A DNA stretch of 64,000 bases from positions 443,501 through 507,500 of the forward strand of contig JAQGDQ010000077.1 in assembly GCA_030141605.1 (NCBI GenBank), in the 5' to 3' direction. A program made the translations under genes and the position numbers. The stretch comes from Tubiluchus corallicola (lineage: Eukaryota; Priapulida; Priapulimorpha; Priapulimorphida; Tubiluchidae). Each line of letters opens with the position of its first letter. Positions within the stretch are counted from its first letter, which is position 1. Below are positions 1 to 48,974 of the stretch, in pieces. The notes beneath the pieces were generated by a model. That model saw only the letters and a list, made by a program, of their open reading frames with translations. It was not told where the DNA came from and did not search any database.

Positions 1-282
1 CAATAAATATGGTGATTCCTAGAAGCTGGTTCTTTCGTGTGTTTATCTTACCAGTTTAAACATCAGATCGGCTGTAATAATTATCACACCGCTTTTCTGA
101 CAAGGTTCGTTTTCCTCATCACAAATTAGATAATAAGTAGAAAAATATCAGACCAGTTTAAAGCACTGACGCAAAGGAGTTGAAGAAGTGAATATTCAGA
201 GGCACGAGCATGCATTGCAATTTTCGTAAGGCCATATGTGAAACTATTTCTAATATGGATTAAATCCCAATAATATCGTTAC

Positions 283-38699
<38,417 letters not shown>

Positions 38700-39429
38700 C
38701 TAAAAATAGAAAAAATATCCTTGATGTAATGCAGATGGTAAAATTGAGAAATATGCTATTAATAATATTTCTATTTATCATAACCATCGTAACTTATATA
38801 AGTAAAATAATTCTTGTTATTCATAAAAGTCATTAAGTTAATTGGTTTATAAAAAGCGTCCAAAAACCTTTGATCGAAGCTGTAGGGCTCAAAACAATTT
38901 CTTAACATTCTGAGAATATCTCGCTTTTCCCAGAAAAGTCATTGCGTGGATGATGCATGTCTATATAAAGTTGCTCGTAAACAAAGTTACAAATATAACT
39001 TTGAGAGAAACAGGAGACTGACAAAAACATCGAAACGTTATCCGTATTATATATTACTAAGTCCTAATTACTGCTTACATGGTGCGACTTTTAATTACAG
39101 CTGTAGCATGAGTCAGACGTATGCGTCTAAAACATGCCGTGTAAACTTTACACGATACGATTTTATGACTTATGCAATAGAGCATACACAGGACGTATAC
39201 GTTCTAATTTCTTACGACATCATAAGCAAGAAGCAATAGATCTGACCAATCAGATAGGTGAGACCGGGTACGTGGTACGTGTTCAGTAAGTACTAAATTT
39301 AAAGGAAAGAAAAACCGTATCCCCTGTTGATTGCAAAGCAAACGGATAGCAATGACATTTTTTTCAAAAACGTCTCTACAAAAAACTGTTTGGGCATTAA
39401 ATGGCTTGACAGAATATCCAAAGATGAGA

Positions 39430-39690
39430 TCTGTATGATGTGATGAAGAAGATGCATTGGGTTGGGCATGCACTAAGACTAGCTCAAGAATCTCCTCTTC
39501 AAACAACGCAAAGCTGTTGAAACAAGAAAAATGCCGAGAAAGGATCAGCTACTGATATATATATAGCGACTTACCGCAAAAAAATAGAAAATGCAACTGT
39601 AGACTTTAGGGATGATGCATCGTGACGGCAGATAGGAGTGCGTGGCATCAACAGGTGGCGAGTACCATGTTTTGGAACGTAAAAACACCA
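39430..39690 (+). mobile_element. Possible degenerate LINE ORF2 C-terminus
   Basis: The plus strand reads KKMHWVGHALRL, resembling the R-x-WxGHxxRM element near the end of RTE/CR1-like reverse transcriptases. About 130 bp on, past stops, a GINRWRV segment follows. No intact frame joins them. Confidence 0.3.
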
Positions 39691-42098
39691 CCGACACGAC
39701 ATCGACGACAATTGATTATAAACAGTGTTAGCTGTGGGATTTAATTTTGCTAATTGTTGACGTTCTTTTTATAAATCATTAATCCAGTTGGAAAATAAAC
39801 ATTTTTTAAATCATATTTTTTAATGGTGCGAATTTTCATTTGGATGATGCCAATTGACAATCAAAAAATGATTATTTAGAAATCGGTGATTTCTATTTTA
39901 TGAAAGAATATGTGGCTTTGCTAATACAGCTTTGCTTTAATTTTCTGAAAAATTTAAAGTGTTACTAATAACACTACTTTGCTAGCCTATGTATATATAG
40001 CCTATATAATTTGTCTAGCAAGACGTATCATTACATATAATATAATTTTACTGCGATATTAGTTACAATCGTGAATATTTACAGAAGTTGAAAGTTGATT
40101 AAAGATGAATACTTCCACAAAGTTTATCAACTTGATACAAATATTTGGCTTTATTTATAGTGAATTGTACCAGAAATAGTGATTATGATGTCATGAACAT
40201 AATCAGTATATTTAGTTTCGGGAAAAATAAGACCGCATGAGTAAGAGTTTGAACAGCATTCAAATCACAAAATTGACATATTCTATTTTCCCGTCTGGTA
40301 AAATCTGCAAAAATTGCACACATCGTAAGAAACGTGCGTGTCCTCTGTCAGAAGTATAGGCCTATTAGAAATACTGGCCAAAGACAACTGACGAAGAATC
40401 AACAAAACAAGTCTAAATTTGACACAGCAACAGTTTGTAGCAACACCATGAGAGAAAAAATAAAATACACGTGTATAACAAAAATCTGTTTTTATTTTAT
40501 TTGAAAAGTAAAATATTAATTTAAACCATGACTTGTTCCAACCCTGTCATTCAAATCAAGATAGAGCAGTCTGGTCTACTGCCAAAAGCCGAAAGGTCAA
40601 AAATAAACGTTCTGCAGCAGAAATTGATTTTCTCTTATTAGTTGAAGAAATTTAATTCTTGGTGTGACCTTTTCAAGGAGTACAAGAAAAGACACTATGG
40701 CAATTTGCTTTACGCGTCGACCCCATTGTAGCTTATTGTAAAGTGCATCAGTACGTCAGAACGTATTGTGTAAACACGTAAGATTCGCCCAGTCGCTCTT
40801 GCTTCCAAGATGTATGTGAAAACCGCATAAGTGTTGGACGCACCCGTGCGTTTCTTTTCATCATTGTTATCTTTGAAGATGTTTGTTATCACGATCCAAG
40901 AGTGGTCGTTCGTGGCGTTTAAAAAGATTTAATCCTACGATATTTCAATCTGATCTTCACTATCTTTGCATTCGTAATTGGATAATTTTTTAGTTGCACA
41001 TCGTCAAATAACTCAGTAGGTTAAACATTTAGGCTTACTGCTTTAACAGAAGTAACTAACTTAGAGATCTTGATTTTACCCACATCAGTAGCTTCACAAA
41101 GTGTGCATTGCTTAACTTTTATGCAAAACCACGAGACTACGTCAGTGTTGTGTTATTACGACTTAATTAATCCTCTTACGTAGTGATTTTGATCTTACAA
41201 ATCAATGTAGACTTAAATCTACGTTGCAAATTAGTGAATGTTTTGTATGTATCGCCCACGCAGATATAATTATGACGTGTACGTCTTTATTTGATTTCCG
41301 TGTCGCCAGTCTTCCGCTTTACGAACGATTGAACAGGTGAATTAATACGTGCGAATACCTGCACAGGTTGAAGCCCGACTACAGAGAAGACGCCGACCTT
41401 TAATCATTTGCACCTGTAGTCAGTGACGCAGGAAGATGTGTATGAATAACGTGTTGATGAAAGCAATTTTACAATGCCCTCGACGAAGCGACAACAACCT
41501 GATTTCGGATAATTAATGTATGAAGTTCTGTGCTAATTCTCATTTAGCCTCTAAGCAAGTATGCTCAATACTCACTGGTCAGTCACTGAAAAATGCTACA
41601 TTTTCTAGTGGTGCTTGTTAGCCAGTGCCATATTTTAATGAATGAATAATTACAGCAGTTACATTGTTGAAACATGTAATTTTTATATGAAGAACTGTTC
41701 CTCACTATGAATGTTTTGATTTTGCTTATGTACATTAACCTTATTATTAGCTTATTCGGATATAGTATGAAGCTACCGTGATATTAACAGCGTAACAACT
41801 TGATAATTAGACATTTGATCTTCATGACTATGCTGCAAGTGTAGTAAATTCTCACTTTATACTGAGATCTCCGATTCCTAAACATTTCTTGTATGTCTTG
41901 TGCATAGATGTTTTAACACATACATACATTTTGTACAAATACTTTGTGAATTTTGTGTAATTGTATGTAATATATATTTGTGTATGTCACTGACTTCTCG
42001 TGATTGCTATAGTTGAACAAGTTTAATTCATTAAAAGTTTAATTCTGTTGCACTAAATCTACAAATAAAATGGCAAATAAAAAATTATGATATTCGTT

Positions 42099-42197
42099 GT
42101 CGTGGTCGTGATCGTCGATGTCATCGTCATCACCACCACCACCACCACCACCATCACCACCACCATCATCATCACCATCATCATCATCATCATCAGC
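42099..42197 (+). repeat. CAC/CAT trinucleotide microsatellite
   Basis: CGT, CAC and CAT runs in the intergenic region; a second, similar tract lies at 42700-42768. Confidence 0.93.
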
Positions 42198-42699
42198 TTT
42201 TTATTAAGAGTGTTTAAAACTTTTGTAATTTCGGTGAAAGAAGACGAAAAGGATGTGTTTTGGAAAGATAGCGAATTTACCTATTTGTTTTTTGAGTTAA
42301 AAAGCTTTTCCCTTGCCCAGAAATTTGTCTCACAGTTTGATGAACAAAGCAGAGTAACCACGCGCGTGGCAGTCAAGTATCAACTACAGATCTACCCCCT
42401 TCACTAGTACATGTATAAAGGCTCATTAAACTGTTACTATCAGCTTCTTATCCGATGTGACCATACATACCTTGAGCATGCTTAAGCAAATTATGAAAAA
42501 TAAAAAAACTAAAATATTTGCTCAATAGATATGTCTACTAATAAATTCTACCACTCTTACATACATAAGTAACATAAATTATGTGTGTTTTCACCACGTT
42601 TATTGATTTTTTTCGCTATTCACAGCATTTAATACTGTGTCATTTTAAAAGTTATTACATGCATACAAAATTTAGATTTTAAACATTTTTAAACACTCT

Positions 42700-42768
42700 T
42701 ACCATCATCATCATCATCATCATCATCATCGTCGTCGTCATCATTACCATCATCATCATCATCATCAA
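42700..42768 (+). repeat. CAT trinucleotide microsatellite
   Basis: CAT runs with a CGT block, intergenic. Confidence 0.93.
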
Positions 42769-43804
42769 TCTATATGCACATTCAATACGAACACAACGAC
42801 AACCCAGGATAAGAAATTTCGTGAGCGCCAATTTCAGCTATTGTTCTCCTTTGCATTTATTATTACTCTGTCATTAAAATTTGCTTAAAGCTAAAAGGTT
42901 TAAAATAAATTTCGCATAGTATTCACATGTATTTAGGGTATTGCTTTTTGCCTAAAGTATTTAGCGACATTAGCAAACGCAAGAAGAACTACAAACTGGC
43001 TTTCCTGGCAACTCTAGTAACTCCAGTTCGTACTCGAGTTTTTGAATGACACGTGGCGAATCGTAGCAAGACTAATACGCATGGTGAAAAGCACGTAATT
43101 TGTAATTTACGTGGGAGTGGTAGAATTCATTAGTAGACCTATACATTGAAGAAATTTTGCGTTTTTTTTTATTAATGATAATTTGCTTAAGCGTGCTCAA
43201 GGTAATTGCGGTCAAATTGGATAAGAAGCTGATGGTAACAGTTTAACGAGCTTTTATATAAGGGAAGTGGGAGGGTGGATCCATGACTGATGCTTGACTG
43301 CTACTTCTGCTTTGTTCATCAAACCGTGAGACAAATTTCTGGACAGGTGAAAACTTTTTTAATCAAAAATAAATGGGCAAACGGTCAAATTCGCTACCTT
43401 TCCAAAACCCGCCGTCTTCTTTCACCGAAATTACAATTTTAAACATTTTCAACAAAAAGCAAAATTGTTAATAGTCAATGAGTTTCAAAGTATCTACTCC
43501 ATTCTTACTCCAGTCAAAGAAAAACCTTGTGGTTAAGAAGGAATTCAAACAAGCAAAATTATTGCTGCATTTCTAGGATCTGCCTTTGTATTTCTCAAAA
43601 TCACGTTCCCATGAATGTTGTTTATTACTTTAACGTTTGTTTTTGTCTAACTTGAATGGAAAAAACAAGATCGCGTCAGCGATTAATTTAGTCTGAAAAT
43701 GTCACCCTCATAACTGTGAATGCAACTAAAAGCTTTGACGATTCTCGTTTAGGTCGCTCACCTCAGAAACCCCTATCTATTTAATTGCTAATGAGTTAAG
43801 TGCT

Positions 43805-43812
43805 TATATAAA
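43805..43812 (+). promoter_or_regulatory. Candidate TATA box of the IGFBP-like gene
   Basis: TATATAAA lies 95 bp upstream of the predicted start codon at 43907. A start site about 30 bp downstream would leave a 5' leader of about 70 bp. A second TATAAAA at 43898 is too close to the start codon to serve it. Confidence 0.4.
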
Positions 43813-43906
43813 TAACTTGATGTCACATACACTAACAACAACGTACGTCATTTCAATAGTTATCACAAACGTTTTGCGCTCCAGTAAGAATTAACGATTA
43901 TAAAAG

Positions 43907-43935
43907 ATGTGCACAGTATTGAGCTTTGTTCTATT
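43907..43935 (+). CDS. IGFBP-like gene exon 1: signal peptide start
   Basis: Nine codons plus two bases, from ATG to a GTAAGT donor. The split leucine codon (TT plus A) joins exon 2 in frame and yields a hydrophobic leader. Too short to be found as an isolated reading frame. Confidence 0.75.
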
Positions 43936-46022
43936 GTAAGTATAAAAAGTACCTCATAGTAATTGTTTTTTCTCCTTTAGAGCTAGCATGAATTTTGTTT
44001 CAAATTATATTTTGTCTGTGTTGTAACGAACTATTGCTATTTGTTAATCTCATTTGCATTCGCCTATCATCGATTGGCAAAAACACGACTCAAAATTACA
44101 CACTATCTTAATATCCAAATTTTACCATATTCTAATATCATAGTGACAACCCAAATATATAGTTATAATTCTTTTCACGCGTTGGTATAAAAACGAATTA
44201 AAACGAAATTAAAGTGAAGTAGCTCACCACGCACGCACTGGCGGTAACTAAAATAATAATAGCAATGGTCACGGCACCTAGTAACAACAGCATTAGCAGC
44301 AGCAACAAAACTAACAACGATAACGACAACGACAGTTAGAGCAACAGCAACAACACACACATTGTGCGGCTATTTACTTAGAGTATTAAATATCTAAAAA
44401 TAACTGGTCGAAAATTATAGGACCCCAATAGCGTGAAATACCTGTATAATAAAGATTCTTATAAATGATTGAAAAATACTGAACTCTCCAAGAACTCCAA
44501 CCAATGACGACCTATTATTCTTATAGAGTAGCAACTGCCATGTTAAGATCGTCGTCAGCGTGCACGGCTATCTGTGAGGATGCTGAGTGCGAAGAGCTAG
44601 GGCACTGCAAATATGGTTCACAGAGACCAGATTGCTCCTGCTGTGAAATATGCTCAAAGGTAATAAACGTGCCTTGAATTTACTAATCAAAAAATTTTGA
44701 GTAGAAGTATAACGAGAGGAAAATGTTGTGATACAAAATCCAGAACTTTAAATTTTTTCTTGACATAGTTAGTCAGTCAGTAGTGCAGCAGTTTTTGTCC
44801 CTTTCCCAGCATGTTGTACGTCACGATCTTAAAGGTGTTTCGTGGCCTGAAAATCTCATGTTACTTATTTGGATATTACGATGATATCACTTAGAAGCAA
44901 ATATATTACAAGGATTACCTTTCATCACAACTTCGGCTATCACTTGGCGTTTAAGTGCATCTTAATCATATTTCTTACACTGGAGTCACGTTATTGAACT
45001 TTTATCTTCATGAACTTGATCCAGAGTCATAAACTGCTTTACTAAATCAACTCCTGTAGAGGTCAAATCATGAAAAATTGATATATTTGGCCCTACCCGT
45101 TCAAAACGGCGCGTACAGACTAGCAAGTTTTCTCACCAAGTAACTCACAAGCGAGTTCATACTAGAGAGCAAAACTTGCTGCCAGTTACTCTTGCACAGT
45201 AACTTCTCTATTCGCTTTTGAGAAGTGTCGAGAGCAACTGCCGCAGAGCTTGCAATTTCTTGCCGACGCACACTTGCGAATGTGCTGTCAAAAAGAAAAC
45301 TCGCTAGTCTGAACGCGCCGAGAGTTATTTTAATGTTAGATGATTCAAGTAAAAACAAGAACAACGAGAAGTGAATAATTTATTGGACTTATGCTTTTCT
45401 AAATAACTTAATAGCCCCATCTACAAAGTAAAAGGGAAATATGCACTATAGAAGTAAATTTCGATAGTTGTTCTTATTTCAAAAATTCAATAGCAGGTTG
45501 AATTATCAAACAGAAAGTCAGAAACTGATTTAAGACCTTGTGAGCAAGTATAAATCGCAGGAAATCATTAATATGTTTCTTGGCTTCTTATTGATTTATT
45601 AAAACTTTTATAAATTATGAGAAATCAGTCTGGTTTATCATTTGCAGATTAAGCAACACACATTAATGTGAACTTTTCAATTCTTTACAATTTTCTATTA
45701 AAGTTTTATTTTATATGTTGTATTGTTATCCATATTTGACCTCTACAAACAGGTTAGCTGCTAAATGTATTTTCTTGTATTTGGATTTATTTATAGTTGG
45801 AATAAATTTTGCGCATCTTTTTAAGGGTCCGGGAGCACCATGTGGTCCAGAGGAGGACTGGTATTCAGGACATTGTGGGAAAGGACTAACTTGTATTACT
45901 CCGCTAGACTCTACCAATGAAGGATCAATATGTGTAAAAAGCTCCGTACTAAAACTGCTCTCCAAGTACTTGGTAAACACTTTATTTCATCAGAATAACC
46001 TCCCTCGCTCTCGTTCTCTCGG

Positions 46023-46064
<42 letters not shown>

Positions 46065-48072
46065 CCCCTTTCTTCCCTTTCTCAGTATTTAAAATGCATT
46101 TATTTGGGTAAGGGGTCTCATGACGAACTGAACAAGAAACAGCTAGGCGGCCTGGGAGAGCGATGTAAGCTGCCCCTTTGGGGTCTGGGGCTTATATTTT
46201 CCTTGATTTTAGGCTTTTGAGATCTTTAGTGGTCGAAAAAGGTCAATTTAGTAAATGTTTTTTCAACCGTTTTTTGCCAATAAGGGTACAAAATTTAGGT
46301 ATTAATGCAAAAACAGCAATTGCTTTTCAAAGTTTTTATCCACTAGCTTTTATACTTTACACGATATAAGTCTTGGTCTGTTCAAACCGCTTAACGGCGA
46401 GGAATCACTGAGCAAAAAAATACAACAAGGTGCACTAGCTCCAGTTTACATGTTCATATACTTCTGTCAAAGACAATCACGCGGTTCACGCCAACTGATT
46501 ACAGCTAAATTTTGTTGCTCCTAACGTTTCAAGCCTAAAGTAAAATAAATTACTAGGCGATGAAATGAGTTAACTCATTATTCTTGTGCACAACTTCTCA
46601 AGAAACATTTTCTTTTTTCTGAAAAGTTGCAAAAACAATGAGGTACACATAGTTATCCTCTACAGTTTAATTTTGTTAATTGAAAGACGGAAAGTGAGCT
46701 ACTAACATGTATTACGGATAGGCTTATAGATAATTAAATGGTGAGAAAACTAAATATGCGACCTGGCGAGCCATTGTTTTTTCTTTAGGTGCTGGGTCTA
46801 TAACTTTAGGTTCCAGGTCTGCGACACTGACAAACCCGGCGCACTTTAAGCACTGCCCTCTCCCGTAGTCACTGTCATCTCCTTGTCACTGTTGAAAAAC
46901 CGGAGAACAAATTTATATGGTCGACTCATTTTCTAGCGTTCACAAACCTAAGTTAGTTACGCCGTTACCTTAACGAGCCAGCTGACAATTTCAAAATTAC
47001 CTACATCGCGGAGCGGATGTTTCTGCATAATAATTTGCTTCATGCACACTGTGTTAGCTAAATTGGCAGGCTAATTAAGGGCAGAAGACAGAAGCTAACA
47101 TAGTAATTTCAGGAAAAATGTTTGACTGAAAACACTGTGACAGAACAAGCGATAACTATAGAAAGAAGTAGCATTTTCATTAGGTTCGTTCTTACATTAC
47201 TACAAGGACAATGACAATGGCAACGGAAACATAACAATGACAGTGTGATATCAACAATTACAAAGCTGCATGGTTCTACCTCAAAGTGAATTCGTGTAAT
47301 ACAATTGAAATTACTTATGTAGGTAAGATGCCAGTCGTTTGCTGTTTGATATCTTAGTAACTTAGTCAACTACTCAGTCGACTTGTAAGTCAATCAGCAA
47401 GTTTAACAGTCCAACCTGTCTAAATAACTAAGTGATTTACCATTCAAGCAACTAACTAACTAACCAACCAACCAGTCAAACTACAAATCAGTCAATTAAA
47501 TGACTGACTAATAAAGTACTCAAGAAAAGCAACCAAACAAAAGACTCACCGACTAACTGACCAATCAGTCAATAAACTAATTAGAAAAAGAAATCACATA
47601 TTCACCTTCTACACGTACCTGCTAACTAATAAACAAAAGCAGCCTGATTTTCCAACCAACCGTCCGTTCAACCAACAATCAATCGATCAACCAACCACCC
47701 TCCCAACCAACCAGCAACCAACTAACCAACCAACCAACAAACTAACCAACAAAAAATTAAACCAACCAGCAATCTAATTAGCAAACTTACTACCCAGCAA
47801 AAAATTAGGAACCAATTAATGAACCAGTAATCCAAAAAACCAACCAATAAGCTAATTTATTTCATTTCCAGATACCGAACGTGGAAAATTTCTGCTATGG
47901 ACCTTGGGTAACCTGCGATTCGCCAAAGACTTGTGTCGTAGCCGAATATGACCAATATGGACTTAGTGGCCGATGTGTGACCCCCGAAACTGCAAAAGCT
48001 GTAAAAAAACACATTGAGCCGTACCTGAAGAGAAAGCAAAACATTAAACAAGACGTAAACAGAATTAATTAA
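43907..48072 (+). CDS. Secreted IGFBP-domain cysteine-rich protein (complete, 4 exons)
   Basis: Exons 43907-43935, 44527-44659, 45826-45972 and 47872-48072 join in phase to 169 residues. Residues 1-21 form a signal peptide (MCTVLSFVLLVATAMLRSSS, then Ala), followed by 12 cysteines (22, 26, 31, 37, 46, 48, 49, 52, 60, 71, 77, 90) in the pattern of one IGFBP N-terminal domain, including a C-S-C-C-x-x-C core and a GxxCG...C..GLTC second half. Residues 111-138 hold four more cysteines spaced like 60-90. A basic tail rich in Lys follows. The protein would be secreted; whether it binds an insulin-like peptide is unknown. Single-domain IGFBP proteins occur in molluscs and arthropods. The start rests on the signal peptide and exact phase match with exon 2. 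No good AATAAA follows within about 300 bp. Confidence 0.85.
44527..44659 (+). CDS. IGFBP-like gene exon 2: first half of the domain
   Basis: Residues 10-54. It follows a pyrimidine-rich acceptor (CTATTATTCTTATAG) and carries eight cysteines ending in CSCCEIC. An internal ATG at 44540 could mark an alternative short start, but it would spoil the signal peptide. Confidence 0.85.
45107..45320. mobile_element. MITE-like palindromic element, copy A
   Basis: A 214-bp element with terminal inverted repeats of about 27 bp (start CGGCGCGTACAGACTAG, end CTAGTCTGAACGCGCCG). It has no coding capacity and lies in intron 2 of the IGFBP-like gene. A related 211-bp element lies at 57555-57765. Confidence 0.8.
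45826..45972 (+). CDS. IGFBP-like gene exon 3: second half of the domain
   Basis: Residues 55-103 in a symmetric phase 0-0 exon: GPGAPCG, then GHCGKGLTC, then a closing cysteine at 90. The donor is placed at 45973 (GGTAAAC) because it keeps phase with exon 4. A GT inside ATATGTGTAAAA would drop the last residues. Confidence 0.85.
46018..46072 (+). repeat. CT dinucleotide microsatellite
   Basis: CT runs beginning about 45 bp after exon 3 of the IGFBP-like gene; the apparent frame extension through it is intronic. Confidence 0.93.
47440..47860 (+). repeat. Degenerate AACC/AACT tetranucleotide tract
   Basis: About 400 bp of imperfect AACC, AACT and ATCA units running up to the acceptor of IGFBP-like exon 4. 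It is an old, decayed simple array. Confidence 0.85.
47872..48072 (+). CDS. IGFBP-like gene exon 4: extra four-cysteine module and tail
   Basis: Residues 104-169 and stop. It starts in phase 0 after TTTCATTTCCAG. Cysteines 111, 118, 124 and 138 repeat the spacing of exon 3, followed by a helical, Lys-rich tail ending NRIN. Confidence 0.85.
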   Translation: MPNVENFCYGPWVTCDSPKTCVVAEYDQYGLSGRCVTPETAKAVKKHIEPYLKRKQNIKQDVNRIN

Positions 48073-48654
48073 TTTCTGGCTTAATAAGCTTAGTCTCTTT
48101 GGCATATACTGTAACAGCAACGCAGTATAACGTCAACAGGGGAAAATTAGTAATAATTTCTGCGCTAAATCGTCTGAGCAATCTTCATCGCATTATCTGG
48201 CTTAGTCAAATATGCTACCTTGAATGGATGGTGAATTATATGTGACCTTGTTATACTAACTGCGCTCAATTGCTCCTACTCAGATGGTGCCCACTGTTTT
48301 TTCTCTTTTTCGGTACAAATATTATATTTACATTGCTTAATGTAGTCTTATGTAGTCTTGTTGTATATCGTCTTCTCTTATTTTCCTGAATGGTGACGAT
48401 CAAAATACAATTTTTATATTGGAAATGTGCAAAAATTAAACATGAACATAAAAAATCTTTGACGTTGGTCTAATTCTGCTAATCTGAGCACCGAATATGC
48501 AAGTCATGCGCACTAAATTACAAAACGTGATTGTGGCAAAGTGATGACATAAACGTCAATACTAATGGCAGTACAGTATGAACATTAAAATAATTTTACG
48601 CATATTTAACATGCACATATAAAAACTAGGTGTTTTCAAAATTATTTTTTTAGA

Positions 48655-48950
48655 AAATGCTAAGTGACAGACAGAGGGAGGCAGGGCTTGTGCAAATACA
48701 AACACATACGCGACATTTCTTATAAAGCTATATAAAAACTAGAAACACGTAGAAGAAAAAGAGAGAATGCAAATAACAAAAGTAAAAGACAAAAGAGACA
48801 AAAAAGCAAGGAAATAAAGGGAAAAAGTGAGAGATGGAGACAGAGAGTGAAAGAGGGAGAAGACAGAGGGAGGGAGGGAGGCAGGGAGAGAGAGGATAGA
48901 AAGAGTGAAAGCGCGTGAGCTAGGGAGGAAAAAGAGCGAATCAAGCGTGA
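48655..48950 (+). repeat. Purine-rich GA/GGGA tract
   Basis: An almost pure A/G stretch with GAGAGG, GGGAGGGA and AAAAGA motifs. The Ser/Leu-rich frame on the other strand is an artefact. Confidence 0.85.
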
Positions 48951-48974
48951 AAAATTGTACACAGTTCGTGTCTC

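Larger units (their letters stand above)
38700..43800. other. Region without a confirmed gene between the cyclase and the IGFBP-like gene
   Basis: Apart from the possible LINE remnant at 39430-39690 and CAT tracts at 42099 and 42700, I see no supported gene. One minus-strand frame at 40710-40920 has a coding-like composition but no recognisable domain or splice acceptor. The missing upstream cyclase exons were looked for here and not found. AT-rich throughout. Confidence 0.5.

Noticed and set aside
38946-39239. 97-codon plus-strand frame
   Set aside because: No recognisable motif, signal peptide or splice context; probably chance.
45101-45364. 87-codon minus-strand frame
   Set aside because: It runs through the MITE-like element and has no domain.
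45726-45980. 84-codon minus-strand frame
   Set aside because: Antisense shadow of IGFBP-like exon 3.
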